Shown in pieces: positions 31,610 through 43,020 of a DNA stretch of 64,000 bases. The notes beneath the pieces are model-generated. The model had not been told where the DNA came from. It searched no databases and worked only from the letters and a program-made list of their open reading frames with translations. The translations under genes were made by a program, and so were the position numbers. Position 1 is the first letter of the stretch; each line of letters opens with the position of its first letter. The stretch is taken from positions 372,001 through 436,000 of the forward strand of contig JAOTOM010004798.1 of NCBI GenBank assembly GCA_034440615.1, in the 5' to 3' direction. Origin of the DNA: Ashinkailepas kermadecensis. Taxonomy: Eukaryota > Arthropoda > Thecostraca > Neolepadidae.

Positions 31610-34012
31610 TTGCTTGAGGAGCGTGGCTGTCGGAGGTGATGAGGAGTGTGACTATCGGAGGGGGTGAGGAGTGTGGCTGTCGGAGGTGGTGAGGAGTGTG
31701 ACTATCGGAGGTGGTGAGGAGTGTGGCTGTCGGAGGTGGTGAGGAGTGTGACTATCGGAGGTGGTGAGGAGTGTGACTATCGGAGGGGGTGGTGGTGAGG
31801 AGTGTGACTATCGGAGGTGGTGAGGAGTGTGACTATCGGAGGGGGTGGTGGTGAGGAGTGTGACTGTCGGAGGGGGTGAGGAGTGTGACTATCGGAGGGG
31901 GATGAGGAGTGTGACTATCGGAGGTGGTGGTGGTGAGGAGCGTGGCTGTCGGAGGTGATAAGGAGTGTGACTATCGGAGGGGGTGGTGGTGAGGAGTGTG
32001 ACTGTCGAAGGTGGAGGTGGAGGTGGTGAGGAGTGTGACTATCGGAGGTGGTGGTGGTGAGGAGTGTGACTATCGGAGGGGGTGGTGGTGAGGAGTGTGA
32101 CTATCGGAGGTGGTGGTGGTGAGGCGCGTGGCTGTCGGAGGTGATAAGGAGTGTGACTATCGGAGGGGGTGGTGGTGAGGAGTGTGACTGTCGGAGGTGG
32201 AGGTGGAGGTGGTGAGGAGTGTGACTATCGGAGGTGGTGGTGGTGAGGAGTGTGACTATCGGAGGGGGTGGTGGTGAGGAGTGTGACTATCGGAGGGGGT
32301 GGTGGTGAGGAGTGTGACTGTCGGAGGTGGAGGTGGAGGTGGTGAGGAGTGTGACTATCGGAGGGGGTGGTGGTGAGGAGTGTGACTATCGGAGGTGGAG
32401 GTGGAGGTGGTGAGGAGTGTGACTATCGGAGGTGGTGAGGAGTGTGACTATCGGAGGGGGTGGTGGTGAGGAGTGTGACTGTCGGAGGGGGTGGTAGTGA
32501 GGAGTGTGACTATCGGAGGGGGTGGTGGTGAGGAGTGTGACTGTCAGAGGTGGAGGTGGTGAGGAGTGTGACTATCGGAGGGGTTGGTGGTGAGGAGTGT
32601 GACTATCGGAGGTGGTGAGGAGTGTGACTATGGGAGGGGATGGTGGTGAGGAGTGCGACTATCGGAGGTGGTGAGGAGTGTGACTTTCGGAGGTGGTGAG
32701 GAGTGTGGCTGCCGGAGGTGGTGAGGAGTGTGACTATCGGAGGTGGTGACGAGTGTGGCTGTCGGAGGTGGTGAGGAGTGTGGCTGTCGGAGGTGGTGAG
32801 GAGTGTGACTATCGGAGGGGGTGGTGGTGAGGAGTGTGACTATCGGAGGTGGTGAGGAGTGTGACTATCGGAGGGGTGGTGGTGAGGAGTGTGACTGTCG
32901 GAGGGGGTGAGGAGTGTGACTATCGGAGGGGATGAGGAGTGTGACTATCGGAGGTGGTGGTGGTGAGGAGCGTGGCTGTCGGAGGTGATAAGGAGTGTGA
33001 CTATCGGAGGGGGTGGTGGTGAGGAGTGTGACTGTCGAAGGTGGAGGTGGAGGTGGTGAGGAGTGTGACTATCGGAGGTGGTGGTGGTGAGGAGTGTGAC
33101 TATCGGAGGGGGTGGTGGTGGGGAGTGTGACTATCGGAGGTGGTGGTGGTGAGGAGCGTGGCTGTCGGAGGTGATAAGGAGTGTGACTATCGGAGGGGGT
33201 GGTGGTGAGGAGTGTGACTGTCGGAGGTGGAGGTGGAGGTGGTGAGGAGTGTGACTATCGGAGTTGGTGGTGGTGAGGAGTGTGACTATCGGAGGGGGTG
33301 GTGGTGAGGACTGTGACTACCGGAGGGGGTGGTGGTGAGGAGTGTGACTGTCGGAGGTGGAGGTGGAGGTGGTGAGGAGTGTGACTATCGGAGGGGGTGG
33401 TGGGGAGGAGTGTGACTATCGGAGGTGGAGGTGGAGGTGGTGAGGAGTGTGACTATCGGAGGGGGTGGTGGTGAGGAGTGTGACTGTCAGAGGTGGAGGT
33501 GGAGGTGGTGAGGAGTGTGACTATCGGAGGGGTTGGTGGTGAGGAGTGTGACTATCGGAGGTGGTGAGGAGTGTGACTATCGGAGGTGGTGAGAAGTGTG
33601 ACTTTCGGAGGTGGTGAGGAGTGTGGCTGTCGGAGGTGGTGAGGAGTGTGACTATCGGAGGTGGTGAGGAGTGTGACTATCGGAGGTGGTGAGGAGTGTG
33701 GCTGTCGGAGGTGGTGAGGAGTGTGACTATCGGAGGGGGTGAGGAGTGTGACTATCGGAGGTGGTGGTGGTGAGGAGCGTGGCTGTCGGAGGTGGTAAGG
33801 ATTGTGACTATCTGAGGGGTGGTGGTGAGGAGTGTGACTATCGGAGTTGGAGGTGGTGAGGAGTGTGACTATCGGAGGGGGGGGAGGAGTGTGACTATCA
33901 AAGGGGGGGGTGAGGAGTGTGACTTTCGGAGGTGGAGGTGGAGGTGGTGAGGAGTGTGACTTTCGAAGGGGGTGGTGGTGAGGAGTGTGACTATCGGAGG
34001 TGGTGGTGGTGA
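31610..34012. repeat. 2.4-kb G-rich minisatellite
   Basis: The core GAGGAGTGTGACTATCGGAG is joined by variable linkers GGTGGT, GGGGGTGGTGGT or GGAGGTGGAGGTGGAGGT, giving unit lengths of about 21 to 42 bp. The distinctive block CGTGGCTGTCGGAGGTGATA at 31941 recurs at 32971 with matching flanks. A segment of roughly 0.7-0.8 kb has therefore been duplicated inside the array with an offset near 1,030 bp. G-tract spacing would allow G-quadruplexes on the plus strand. Confidence 0.95.
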
Positions 34013-34560
34013 GGAGCACCACTGCACCTTGCCGCCGGGGCATGATCCGCTACTGTACCTTACCATTATGTCAACATCCGCAACAGCACCTTACCGCCAC
34101 TGTATCCTACCGCCGGGTCAACATCCGCCACTGTATCCTACCGCCGGGTCAACATCCGCCACTGTACCCTGCCGCCGGGGCATGATCCGCCACTGTACCT
34201 TACCATTATGTCAACATCCGCAACAGCACCTTACCGCTACTGTATCCTACCGCCAGGTCAACATCCGCCACTGTACCCTGCCGCCGGGGCATGATCCGCC
34301 ACTGTACCTTACCATTATGTCAACATCCGCAACAGCACCTTACCGCCACTGTATCCTACCGCCGGGTCAACATCCGCTACTGCATCCTACCACCGGGTCA
34401 ACATTATCCACTCTACCCTACCACTGGGTCAATATTCGCCACTATACCCTACCACCGGGTCAACATCCGCCACCCTATCATACCGCCGGGTCAACATCCG
34501 CTACTGCATCCTACTACCGCTGTATCCTACCGCCGGGTCAACATCCGCTATTGCACCTTC
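34013..34560. repeat. Second minisatellite abutting the G-rich array
   Basis: Units contain GCCGGGTCAACATCCGCCAC, CTGTATCCTACC or ACCATTATGTCAACATCCGC. Larger blocks (CATGATCCGC-(T/C)-ACTGTACC with following units) recur near 34040, 34178 and 34290, a higher-order period of about 110-140 bp. The 3' units are the most diverged. Confidence 0.9.
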
Positions 34561-35522
34561 CCACCACTGTGCTCTCAGACTGAGAGATTTCCACAACACA
34601 TTTCACAACACGTCCGACTGCCGATGTCATCATTTCCAATCCTCACTCGGATTGGTGAGCCTTTCGGTAAGCTGTGGAGCGATCGGCGCCGCCACGTGCG
34701 CCGCATGGTGAGGCCCCTGCACTAGAGGTGACAGACGCAACACATTTGGGGACCGGAGCCCGGTCCGGGCCGCTCCGTCGTGACCGGGTCAGGCTGGATG
34801 GAGCTCGGTCAATATCCCCCGAAGCTCTGCCAAAAAACCTGTATTGCAAGGCATGTTTTCCATGGGTGTAGATATGCAACCATTCGGTAACATGGTTAGG
34901 AACGCAGAGGTACGGAGTTCGATTTTCCGCGGTGCCCACCCTTCCTGCCGAGGTGAGAGGCAACCGATCCCATGTCGCATCAGGTTCATATGGCCGTAAC
35001 CTGACATAACCGTAGAGCCACAAGCAACAAATTTGACAGCTATTAAGAAGAATATTAATCCCATGCCATTAGATAGCTAATTGAGCTGGTCGGCGAATTT
35101 GTATCGAGATCTTCAGCTTAACGATCTAGTATGTGTACCGAGCTCCATATAATTCGTCAAGGTCAATATACCAATATGTTATCGACAATGCATATTTAAT
35201 TATGCCACGTTTCTCAATAACATTGCACAAAAGGAAGACACCAGCAAAATATCTATTAGCGTAAAAAGAGCAACTTCCTCCTGGTATGCCTTATATAAAC
35301 ATTCCATGTTCCGTTTCTTCTGTGCCTAAGTTTAGGTTTGTTTTACTGCAAAGTTAATAATATCCGTTCCGTCGTTCTACTCTTGTTCTGTTCTTTTCCT
35401 TCAGTTTTCTTTTGCGCACACTGAACCCAATGTTTTATTTAATTACTCAATTGTAATTTGAAAACCTGGGTTTGAGGGCTTGATGTGGTATTCACAAAGC
35501 AACCATGATCTGAAGATTGACA
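34561..35522. other. Anonymous sequence, no gene seen
   Basis: No gene recognised. Part of it (34670-34800) is GC-rich. Confidence 0.5.
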
Positions 35523-35641
35523 GGATTTCCGGGGGACGAGTGGTCTATGGGTAAGGTGCCTGTCTCCCATCCGAAAGGTTGTTGGTTTGGGTCCAGCCTG
35601 TCGCTGTTCTTCGCTTGCGAAGAATAGCGGTGAGATATTTG

Positions 35642-36580
35642 CAGTGCTTTCCGCGATAACTAATTTTCGGACCTGCGATAACGATAAAACGATAAGAAAG
35701 GTTTGCGATAACGATAAACGATAAACGATAAAAATTTTCACAAAATTAACAGCGATAGCGATAAAACGATAACGATAATTGTTTTTTTTAACAGCGATAA
35801 CGTCTGTTTTGCGGCGCGAGGAATATGCTTTTGACAAACCCTCGTATGTCCATCGTCCCTACCAGTTCTTAAAGGTTTTATGTAAATAAGCCTCAATCAA
35901 TAACTACAAAATCTTATTTCAAATTCTTTATACTGAGTAAACAATTTTATTTTCAAACGATAATGAAATAATAAAATTATCTCAATTATGATTAACTTTG
36001 AAGATAGGCTAATATTAACTTGAAGATATGCATAGTTGCCAGATATGCGGGAGTGTAGAACAATGCCAGTTCTTAAAGGTTTTTTGAAAATAAGCCTCAA
36101 TCAATAACTACATGTTATTTCAAGTTCTTTACACTGAGTACAGAATACTATTTTCAAATGATAATGAAATAATCCAATTATCTCAATGACGATTAACTTT
36201 GAAAATAGGCTTATTTTAACCTGAAGATTTGGATAGTTGCCAGATATGCGGGAGTGGACCCCCCTGTGACTGACCTCTGCCCGGCCCGCCGCGCAAATTT
36301 ATACCACCCGTCGGCCGTCTGACAGATCTGTACACTTAGCAGATGGCAACAGGTTGCGCACACACACTGTCGCGCGGCATACACTGTCGATCGTCTTCCA
36401 TTTTTCCATCATCCCGTTTTACATTTTATCGTTTATCGTTCATAATTTTTGGAACTTGCGATAAGTGGATGAGCGATAATTTTGAAAATTTAGCGATAAA
36501 CGATAACGATAACCGATTTACTTAACAGCGATAATTATCGTTTATCGTTTATCGCTCATCCTAGCATGCGGAAACCACTG
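35642..36580. mobile_element. 939-bp hAT-type MITE
   Basis: Ends are CAGTGCTTTCCGC on the left and, on the opposite strand, CAGTGGTTTCCGC on the right, a 13-bp terminal inverted repeat with one mismatch. An exact 8-bp duplication GATATTTG flanks it (35634-35641 and 36581-36588). CAG-starting termini with 8-bp duplications are diagnostic of the hAT superfamily. Subterminal regions are packed with GATAACGATAAACGATAA-type motifs in opposite orientations at the two ends, likely transposase-binding sites. No transposase frame is present, so mobility depends on an autonomous partner elsewhere. Confidence 0.88.
35862..36256. repeat. 204-bp internal tandem duplication in the MITE
   Basis: CCAGTTCTTAAAGGTTTT starts copies at 35862 and 36066. 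Both run through AAGCCTCAATCAATAACTAC to TTGCCAGATATGCGGGAGTG. Copies differ by scattered substitutions and small indels, so the duplication predates or accompanied amplification of the family. Confidence 0.9.
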
Positions 36581-36662
36581 GATATTTGTGACCCTATATG
36601 CTACCCATACAGTCGACGAGTCGTAGAAACCAATTGCTAACGAACCAACTAACTGGATTTCC

Positions 36663-37431
36663 AGGAGAATGCTGTCGCTAATCATGGTCTTCTCTTATGA
36701 TCTTCTACCAACCTACAGTGATTTTATATCGCTATAAAGTGGTAGAGCACTGAGACTCAGAACGCGTTTGAGGAAATTATGGCAGGATAAACCCAACCCA
36801 CACTCGTCGTTGGAACTGAATGGAAATTGCAATATTGACTATGCATCAAATGTCAAGGTTTTCATCTTTCCAATCAGTTGTGCATCTCCTTTAAAGTAGT
36901 GGCTCGGAGCACGTGGGGAAAGTCGAAAGACCTTCAACATTTGATGGGTCAGAAATAAATTCAAGGTTGGCTTGGTTATCGAATAGGTGCCCTGGCGAAT
37001 TGTCTGTGAATGCGACATCTGTGTTGATTCACGTGTTGGTCAGGAGCCATCCCGGCAGTAGGGGCGACTCGCCAGTTCCCGACATGCAGTGTCAGGAAAC
37101 AGAACTACAATCCAGGACATGTGCAATATAATATGCAATGTGGAATGCGACTTATGGCTTCTCAGGTTGTAACAAATGTAAAATATACCTGCTAATGCAC
37201 ACCACACTTCCCTAAAAAAAACAGAAAAGTCTGAAGTTGGATTCTGATATCCAACATTAACACTGGCAATGGTGCATGATATAGTATTTACAACATTTAA
37301 TTGTAGTTGAATGAATGAATAAATTGACAAGTTAATTGCATCGTGCCACATCATGATGCCCATGATGAGGTCATCCGACAATTATCTGGATATTTTTGTT
37401 TGTTCTCCTATTGTACGATGAGCTGGGCTAT
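36663..37431. other. Anonymous sequence, no gene seen
   Basis: No recognised feature. Confidence 0.5.
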
Positions 37432-37990
37432 GACGACGTGACGGCTCCGTACATACAATAAGAGACGGCTGTGAAACCCGCCGTACGTGCTCTGAGACGG
37501 CTGTGAAGCTCCGTACATACCCTGGGAGACGGATGTGAAGCCAGCTGTACATAGTCCCTAAGAGACGGTTGTGAAGCCCGCGTACATACCCTAAGAGACG
37601 GCTGTGAAGCCTGCCGTACACACTCCCTAAGAGACGGTTGTGAAACCCGCCGTACGTGCCCTGAGACGGCTGTGAAGCTCCGTACATACCCTAGGAGACG
37701 GATGTGAAGCCAGCCGTACATAGTCCCTAAGAGACGGTTGTGAAGCCCGCCGTACGTGCCCTGAGACGGCTGTGAAGCTCCGTACATACCCTAGGAGACG
37801 GATGTGAAGCCAGCCGTACATAGTCCCTAAGAGACGGTTGTGAAGCCCGCCGTACGTGCCCTGGGACGGCTGTGAAGCTCCGTACATACCCTAGGAGACG
37901 GATGTGAAGCCAGCCGTACATAGTCCCTAAGAGACGGTTGTGAAGCCCGCCGTACACACTCCCTAAGACACGGCTGTGAAGCCCGCCCAT
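37432..37990. repeat. 100-bp higher-order array of about 33-bp subunits
   Basis: Three subunit types alternate: GAGACGGCTGTGAAGCTCCG, GAGACGGATGTGAAGCCAGC and GAGACGGTTGTGAAGCCCGC. The trimer repeats exactly every 100 bp at 37661, 37761 and 37861, while the outer copies are rearranged. Minus-strand open frames across it are artefacts. Confidence 0.95.
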
Positions 37991-38317
37991 CTTGAACGGG
38001 CTTTCTGGCCGGACTTTTGGTCTCTACATCTGCTATCTATACTCTGCACACGATTGGGCCCATCCTACCACGAGTGAAATGCTCAGAACCACAGCTGCCG
38101 ACTGCTGTGTTTGTAGTTTGGGTGTCGATGATCTAGTCTTGCAGTCGGTGTACTCGCAAGCCTCCATACTATATTATGTATAGTTCGTTTGTGGAACGCT
38201 TAGCCTGATCCCGGTCAGTCTCGGACGCTATCTGCTGGCCCCTTCCCGACAGTTAATGACTGCCCACAGAGCTGCCAGGCTTATATTTCAATGTTATCAC
38301 CTTCCACCTCAGCCAGG
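37991..38317. other. Anonymous sequence, no gene seen
   Basis: Nothing recognised. Confidence 0.5.
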
Positions 38318-38441
38318 ATTAACACTCACGCCGGAGGGCCACTCACATAACGCACACTCATTAACACTCACGCCGGAGGGCCACTCACATAACGCACACT
38401 CATTAACACTCACGCCGGAGGGCCACTCACATAACGCACAC
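38318..38441. repeat. 42-bp tandem repeat, 3 copies
   Basis: ATTAACACTCACGCCGGAGG starts copies at 38318, 38360 and 38402. Copies are identical, so the duplication is very recent. The period is a multiple of three and keeps frames open on both strands, which carries no coding meaning. Confidence 0.97.
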
Positions 38442-39603
38442 GAGCCGGGGTGATTCGGACCGCCTAGGATCTCGGAAATTACTGAAGCTAGAAGCACGCA
38501 ATTTGGAGAATAGATTACCGCTGTAGTGACCTCACTGCAGCATCAATGTCATAATACATACTGTAGTCGATCTATCGACTCGATTGGTGTACATTTCATG
38601 GTGTAATACATACTGTAGTCGATCCAAATGGCACATTTTGCGCCTGAAGTCCACTCCTTTGCAAGAAAAGGCGTTGACTCCGCGTGATCTCACCTTCTGC
38701 ACCAATAGGTCAGTCAGCTAAAGACCATACGCTGGTATGGTGATCTGTGTGATGTAGCGAATGGTGTAGACGGGGCGGGTCCGACACGCAGGAACGCCAT
38801 GTGTCACTTTCCTCTGGCTCGAGCACATGCTCTTCGATGTCGGCTGAACGCGAGATCCGTAAAATTCCTTTGATGTCGTTCATGCGCAATCTTGGCCTCA
38901 CTTCAGGACTACCAAATGCTGCAAACGTTCCCGTGCGATAATTTATAGGGATCGCAATCCCGTGGCACACTGGCTAGACCAGTAGACATGGGTGCAATGA
39001 TTCTGAGAGCTCTGTCCTGCATATTTGCCGACGCCCGACGCCAGCGGCGCCGCTGCGGTCATATCGCAGCCATAGCACGCGCTTCGCAAGGCGTGGTTTA
39101 GGTATACTTGGTTGGAGGCGAATCGTGCGCTGCGGTACTCGAGACAGCTGCAGATGTCGGAGATGCTTTGAATTGGTGCTGTCCCGAGCTGCATGAATGT
39201 ATCACTATTATGCGCGAATGAATCAACTTCGGACGGGTCAAGACTCAGCAACATCCACCTCATTTTCTCTATTAGTGACTATTTTGTAACAGCTGGGAAC
39301 GCACATTTCACCATCATCTCTTCGTGATGCTGTATGGCAACCGGTTCCTGTGGTGAGAGACACAGATAGTTATGCTGATAGAAACGTGTCGATGCTAAAA
39401 TGCTACTGTTGCGACCGCTCACTCTTCTGTTGTCCTGGTGCATAACTTGTCAAAGCTGTGACCTACATGGAAACCAGTCGTTCAAACTGTCACACTTGCA
39501 ATGTCTGGCCTTCGTCGGTAATTTACATGGTAATGTTGATGCGCTACGTCGACGGATACACGTCGTTTACAAACCTGTCTCATGAGATAATGGAACTCCA
39601 ATG
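38442..39603. other. Anonymous sequence, no gene seen
   Basis: A TGGTGTAATACATACTGTAG direct repeat of about 20 bp occurs near 38550 and 38600 in slightly different forms. No gene is recognised. Confidence 0.45.
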
Positions 39604-39658
39604 GTGGAGCTGGGTGGGCGTCATTTAAATGTGGAGCTGGGTGGGCGTTATTTAAATC
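39604..39658. repeat. 27-bp direct duplication
   Basis: GTGGAGCTGGGTGGGCGT followed by ATTTAAAT occurs twice in a row, differing by one base. Confidence 0.9.
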
Positions 39659-39965
39659 ACCAAAAATGTGATTTCGAGTGCGTCCACTCAGGGGGTCAAT
39701 CTACAATCATTTCTAAGCACCTTTCGCTGATAAAACATGTGTCTATCTTTAAACAAACCCCTGCACCTGGCCAACTTACCTCGCCATGCTCGGCGACGCT
39801 CAGGCCGTACGAGCGGCGCGCCGGTCACCTGTGCGGTAAATTCGCCTCTAATGACTAATGGCAACCCACGCCAAGCCGTGGGGCTCCGAGAGACCCCCCC
39901 AGTTTTTTTCCGGAATAGCGGCCAAATGAGTAGAGGCAGAGACATGACACTTTCAATAGCTTTTC

Positions 39966-40001
39966 AATTTGTAAAACAGATGCATATCTGTTTTACAAAT
40001 T
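39966..40001. other. Perfect 36-bp palindromic hairpin
   Basis: AATTTGTAAAACAGAT (39966-39981) is followed by GCAT and then its exact reverse complement (39986-40001). A 16-bp perfect stem with a 4-base loop is unlikely by chance in unselected DNA. No T-run or gene end nearby suggests a terminator. Confidence 0.8.
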
Positions 40002-41639
40002 TTCCAAATGTCAGGTTCAGGTCACTAACGGTCACCGACCTGGGATGCGTCAAAGTGAGTAATATTCCCAAATCTTCAAAGTGCCACCATTTGAATTAGC
40101 TGTGACATATAAACACCGAACCCAGATCATGCTGTCCTTTCATCAAGACGAATCATCGCCTGTCTGGAAATTTGTAATTAACGGGTTAGTGACCTGAGGG
40201 CATGCCTATTTCCGCGTTTGTCTTTCGTATTGAGGGAGGAAAATTTAATTTCTGGACCAATGTTTCACGCCGAAAATGATAAAGATCATGCGATGAGCAT
40301 CCTGAGATATATTATGTGTCGACGTTCAGTGACATAGCGACAGGTCACTTAGCATTATATTTTACACAATTCAATCTTATACAGAATGCTAGTTTCTCGC
40401 TAAGCGAAATCAGAATTTCTTTTCAGCGCATCCTGGGTCGTGCGACATGACATTGGCTGGTTAACGAATGACCTGAGGTGATCTGACCCCGTGTGATCTG
40501 ACCTTATTTGATCTGGTTTTACCTTTCTTTGGAATTATTTTCCAAGCAGTGTGCACCGAAGCGAAGGAGACCGCAAAATCAGAAGCTGCACAGTTTACAA
40601 ATATGTTTCAGTATCCTATCAGTTCTTCTTGGAACGACATTTTCGTACTGAAAAGTGATGTTCCGGAGGTATTCAAGCCTGGACTTACTTGACCTGACCA
40701 TACGGCATGCCCTGACCTAGCTTTAGGATTTTCAGATGTCAATTAGATACAAACATTTTGCTGGAGTGGTCCTGATGAAAGCATGAAAGCACCTGAGACA
40801 TAAGTATTCATATTTTCCAGGTCATTCCACAAGTTGAGGGTCATGCCACTGGGCTGACCTAAGTATGCACTTGAGCCACCCCAACATGGCTGAAAATAAT
40901 TTCATTTCTTATAAACAGGCGTCGATATTCTAATTTAATCTGATGTCTTTCTTAAGAATTGATCAGCGCATCCTATGCGCAAAAATTATGTATCCGTTGG
41001 TAAGTATAGGTACTGCGGGGGTGCAAAGTCGATCGACCGGGCGGCGGCCGACCGTGCCGGCCGCCAGAAATATGTTTTTCGCATGCCTATAAAGAATGTT
41101 AATTGAATGATCTTAATATTCTTTTATTGGTGTAATAACTCCTTATTTTTATGTATCGGCAATTTAACTTCAATTGCTGATATCTCGAAAACTTTTCATT
41201 TCCCATCGAAATGAAGATGAAATTCATTCAAATCACATCAGAAAACACAGGAAGAACACATGTTTTAGCCAAGTGATTGGCTAAGGAGATTCTTGTGCAT
41301 ATTTACCAAAACTTAACCTGACCTAACTTGACAGAGGAAAATATTGTGATTAGCATCTCGCCGCAAGGGCCCAACCAGGCTAAGTCTGTACAGGGAAGAT
41401 ACCATAACCCTGGCAAAAAGACACTCATCACCCCAGCCAACACTACATCCCTAATTTAAAATCCCTAATCCATCCACGAACATCCCACACAGTCATCAAT
41501 GTCTATCTACCATACCTATCCAGCCCTATTCACTGGATCCCATGGAACACATGTGGCTTGACTGCCCTACCAATAATCTTCAGACTCCATCCGTGCCTGC
41601 TTAAAGGGGTCTGTACAGTGCACACCTACTGAGTATAAA
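40002..41639. other. Gene-free stretch rich in TGACCT/AGGTCA words
   Basis: No coding motif is seen. TGACCT or AGGTCA half-sites are frequent (near 40018, 40187, 40470, 40690, 40713, 40824, 40858 and 41330), including GACCTGAGGTGATC near 40471. Confidence 0.45.
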
Positions 41640-43020
41640 TCTCATCCCATCCACCACTACATAGCACTCAAAAACAAGATTTCTTCCAGTCTAAAAAGTT
41701 GTCCACTCGATGTTTAAATGCACTTAATGAGGGACTCTCCACAACATCAGCAGGCAGACTATTCCACTCATCAACAATCTTTTGACTGAAGACCTATTGT
41801 CGCTGTACTGTCCTACACCTTGTTTTGTCTAACCTGAATTGATGACCCCTATGTGATAGTCTAAATAGGAGGGCATCATTCAGATTGCACTGATCTAGCC
41901 CTTTAATAATTTTATGCATTTCAATCATATCCCCCTTTAATCTCCTATACTCGAGTGAGTGCATATCTAATACCATAATTACTTCACCATATTCTATGTT
42001 ACCTTGTGCACTGATGAGTCTAGTGGCTTTGCGTTGCACTCTTTCTAGAATATCCATATTTTGTCTGAGTAGGGGCTCCATGCGTGTACAGAATATTCTA
42101 AGTTGGGTCGCACATAGGCCAAGTACAGTATTGTCATCACTTCCTTGCTCTTTTACCTCAAATCCTATTAATGATTCCCAGCATTCTGATTGCCCTGTTC
42201 CTAGATGAGAAACATTGTTTTTCTGCTTTAAGATTATTTGAATCAAGCACACCTAAATCTCTTTCCTCTTCCATAACATCCAGTTTCGTACCTTCCATTG
42301 TATATCTGAAAGTCCCACCTCCAGATCCCAGATGCACAACCTTACATTTTTCATAGTTGAAAGACATCTGCCATTGTTCAGCCCACTTGTTGAGGTCCTC
42401 CAAGTCTAGTTCAATATTACTAGATTGCTCAGTACTGTTAGCCACTACTACCAATTTATTGTCATCAGCAGATATGAACACCCTATTCCTCAGCCCTACC
42501 TCACTGTTGTTGTTCACAAGGATGATGAATACAAGTGACCCTAGAACTGAGCCCTGTGACACTCCACTTATAAAATTATTCCATTCAGATTTATATCCAT
42601 TTAACACTACCCTTTGTTTCCATCCCTTAACAATGCTTGAATCCAACCTAGAACCTTTTCATCAATCCCATGCTGCTCTAGTTGCTGAATTAGATGAATA
42701 TGTGGAACTTTATCAAACACTTTGCTAAAGTATAAGTGCACAACACACATCCTGCTTTGATTGTCTACTTTTTTAGTTGCATGCTCCATAAACTCCAATA
42801 GGTTACCTAAACAAAATCTTCGAGATCGAAATCCATGTTGGGTATCCCTTAGAAGGTTGTGCCTATCTAGATGAGTCTAAATATTCTGTTTCACCAGTTT
42901 TTCTAGTAACTTGCAAGCTAGTTAGGTCACACCGACTGGCCTGTAGTTCCCTACACACTTGATACTTCCATTTTTGAAAATCGGTACTACATTTGCATTT
43001 CGCCAATCCCCAGATACTTA
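41640..43020 (-). pseudogene. Degenerate CR1/L2-like LINE ORF2 fragment
   Basis: On the minus strand the RT motifs appear in order from 43010 downwards: NANVVPIFKNG and NYRPVG, then HGF-RSR, then YFSKVFDKVPH, then SGVSQGSVLGSLVF, a corrupted catalytic box SADDNKL near 42460, WQMSFNYEKCKVVHLG, and the C-terminal YRRLKGDMIEMHKI, SHRGHQFRL and IVDEWNSLPADVV. Several frames are needed, with stops and frameshifts throughout. The endonuclease and ORF1 are absent, so it is 5' truncated, as is common in this group. It is related to, but clearly diverged from, the element at 17931-22772. Confidence 0.85.

Larger units (their letters stand above)
35531..36654 (+). mobile_element. tRNA-derived SINE copy split by a MITE
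   Basis: The left part (35531-35633) begins GGGGGACGAGTGGTCTATGG, homologous to the SINE at 25257. Its B box is degraded to GGTTTGGGTCC. The right part (36589-36654) contains CAGTCGACGAGTCGTAGAAA and the AACC/AAC-rich tail. GGATTTCC flanks the whole at 35523-35530 and 36655-36662, the SINE target duplication. The interruption is the hAT MITE at 35642-36580 with its own duplication. Confidence 0.88.
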
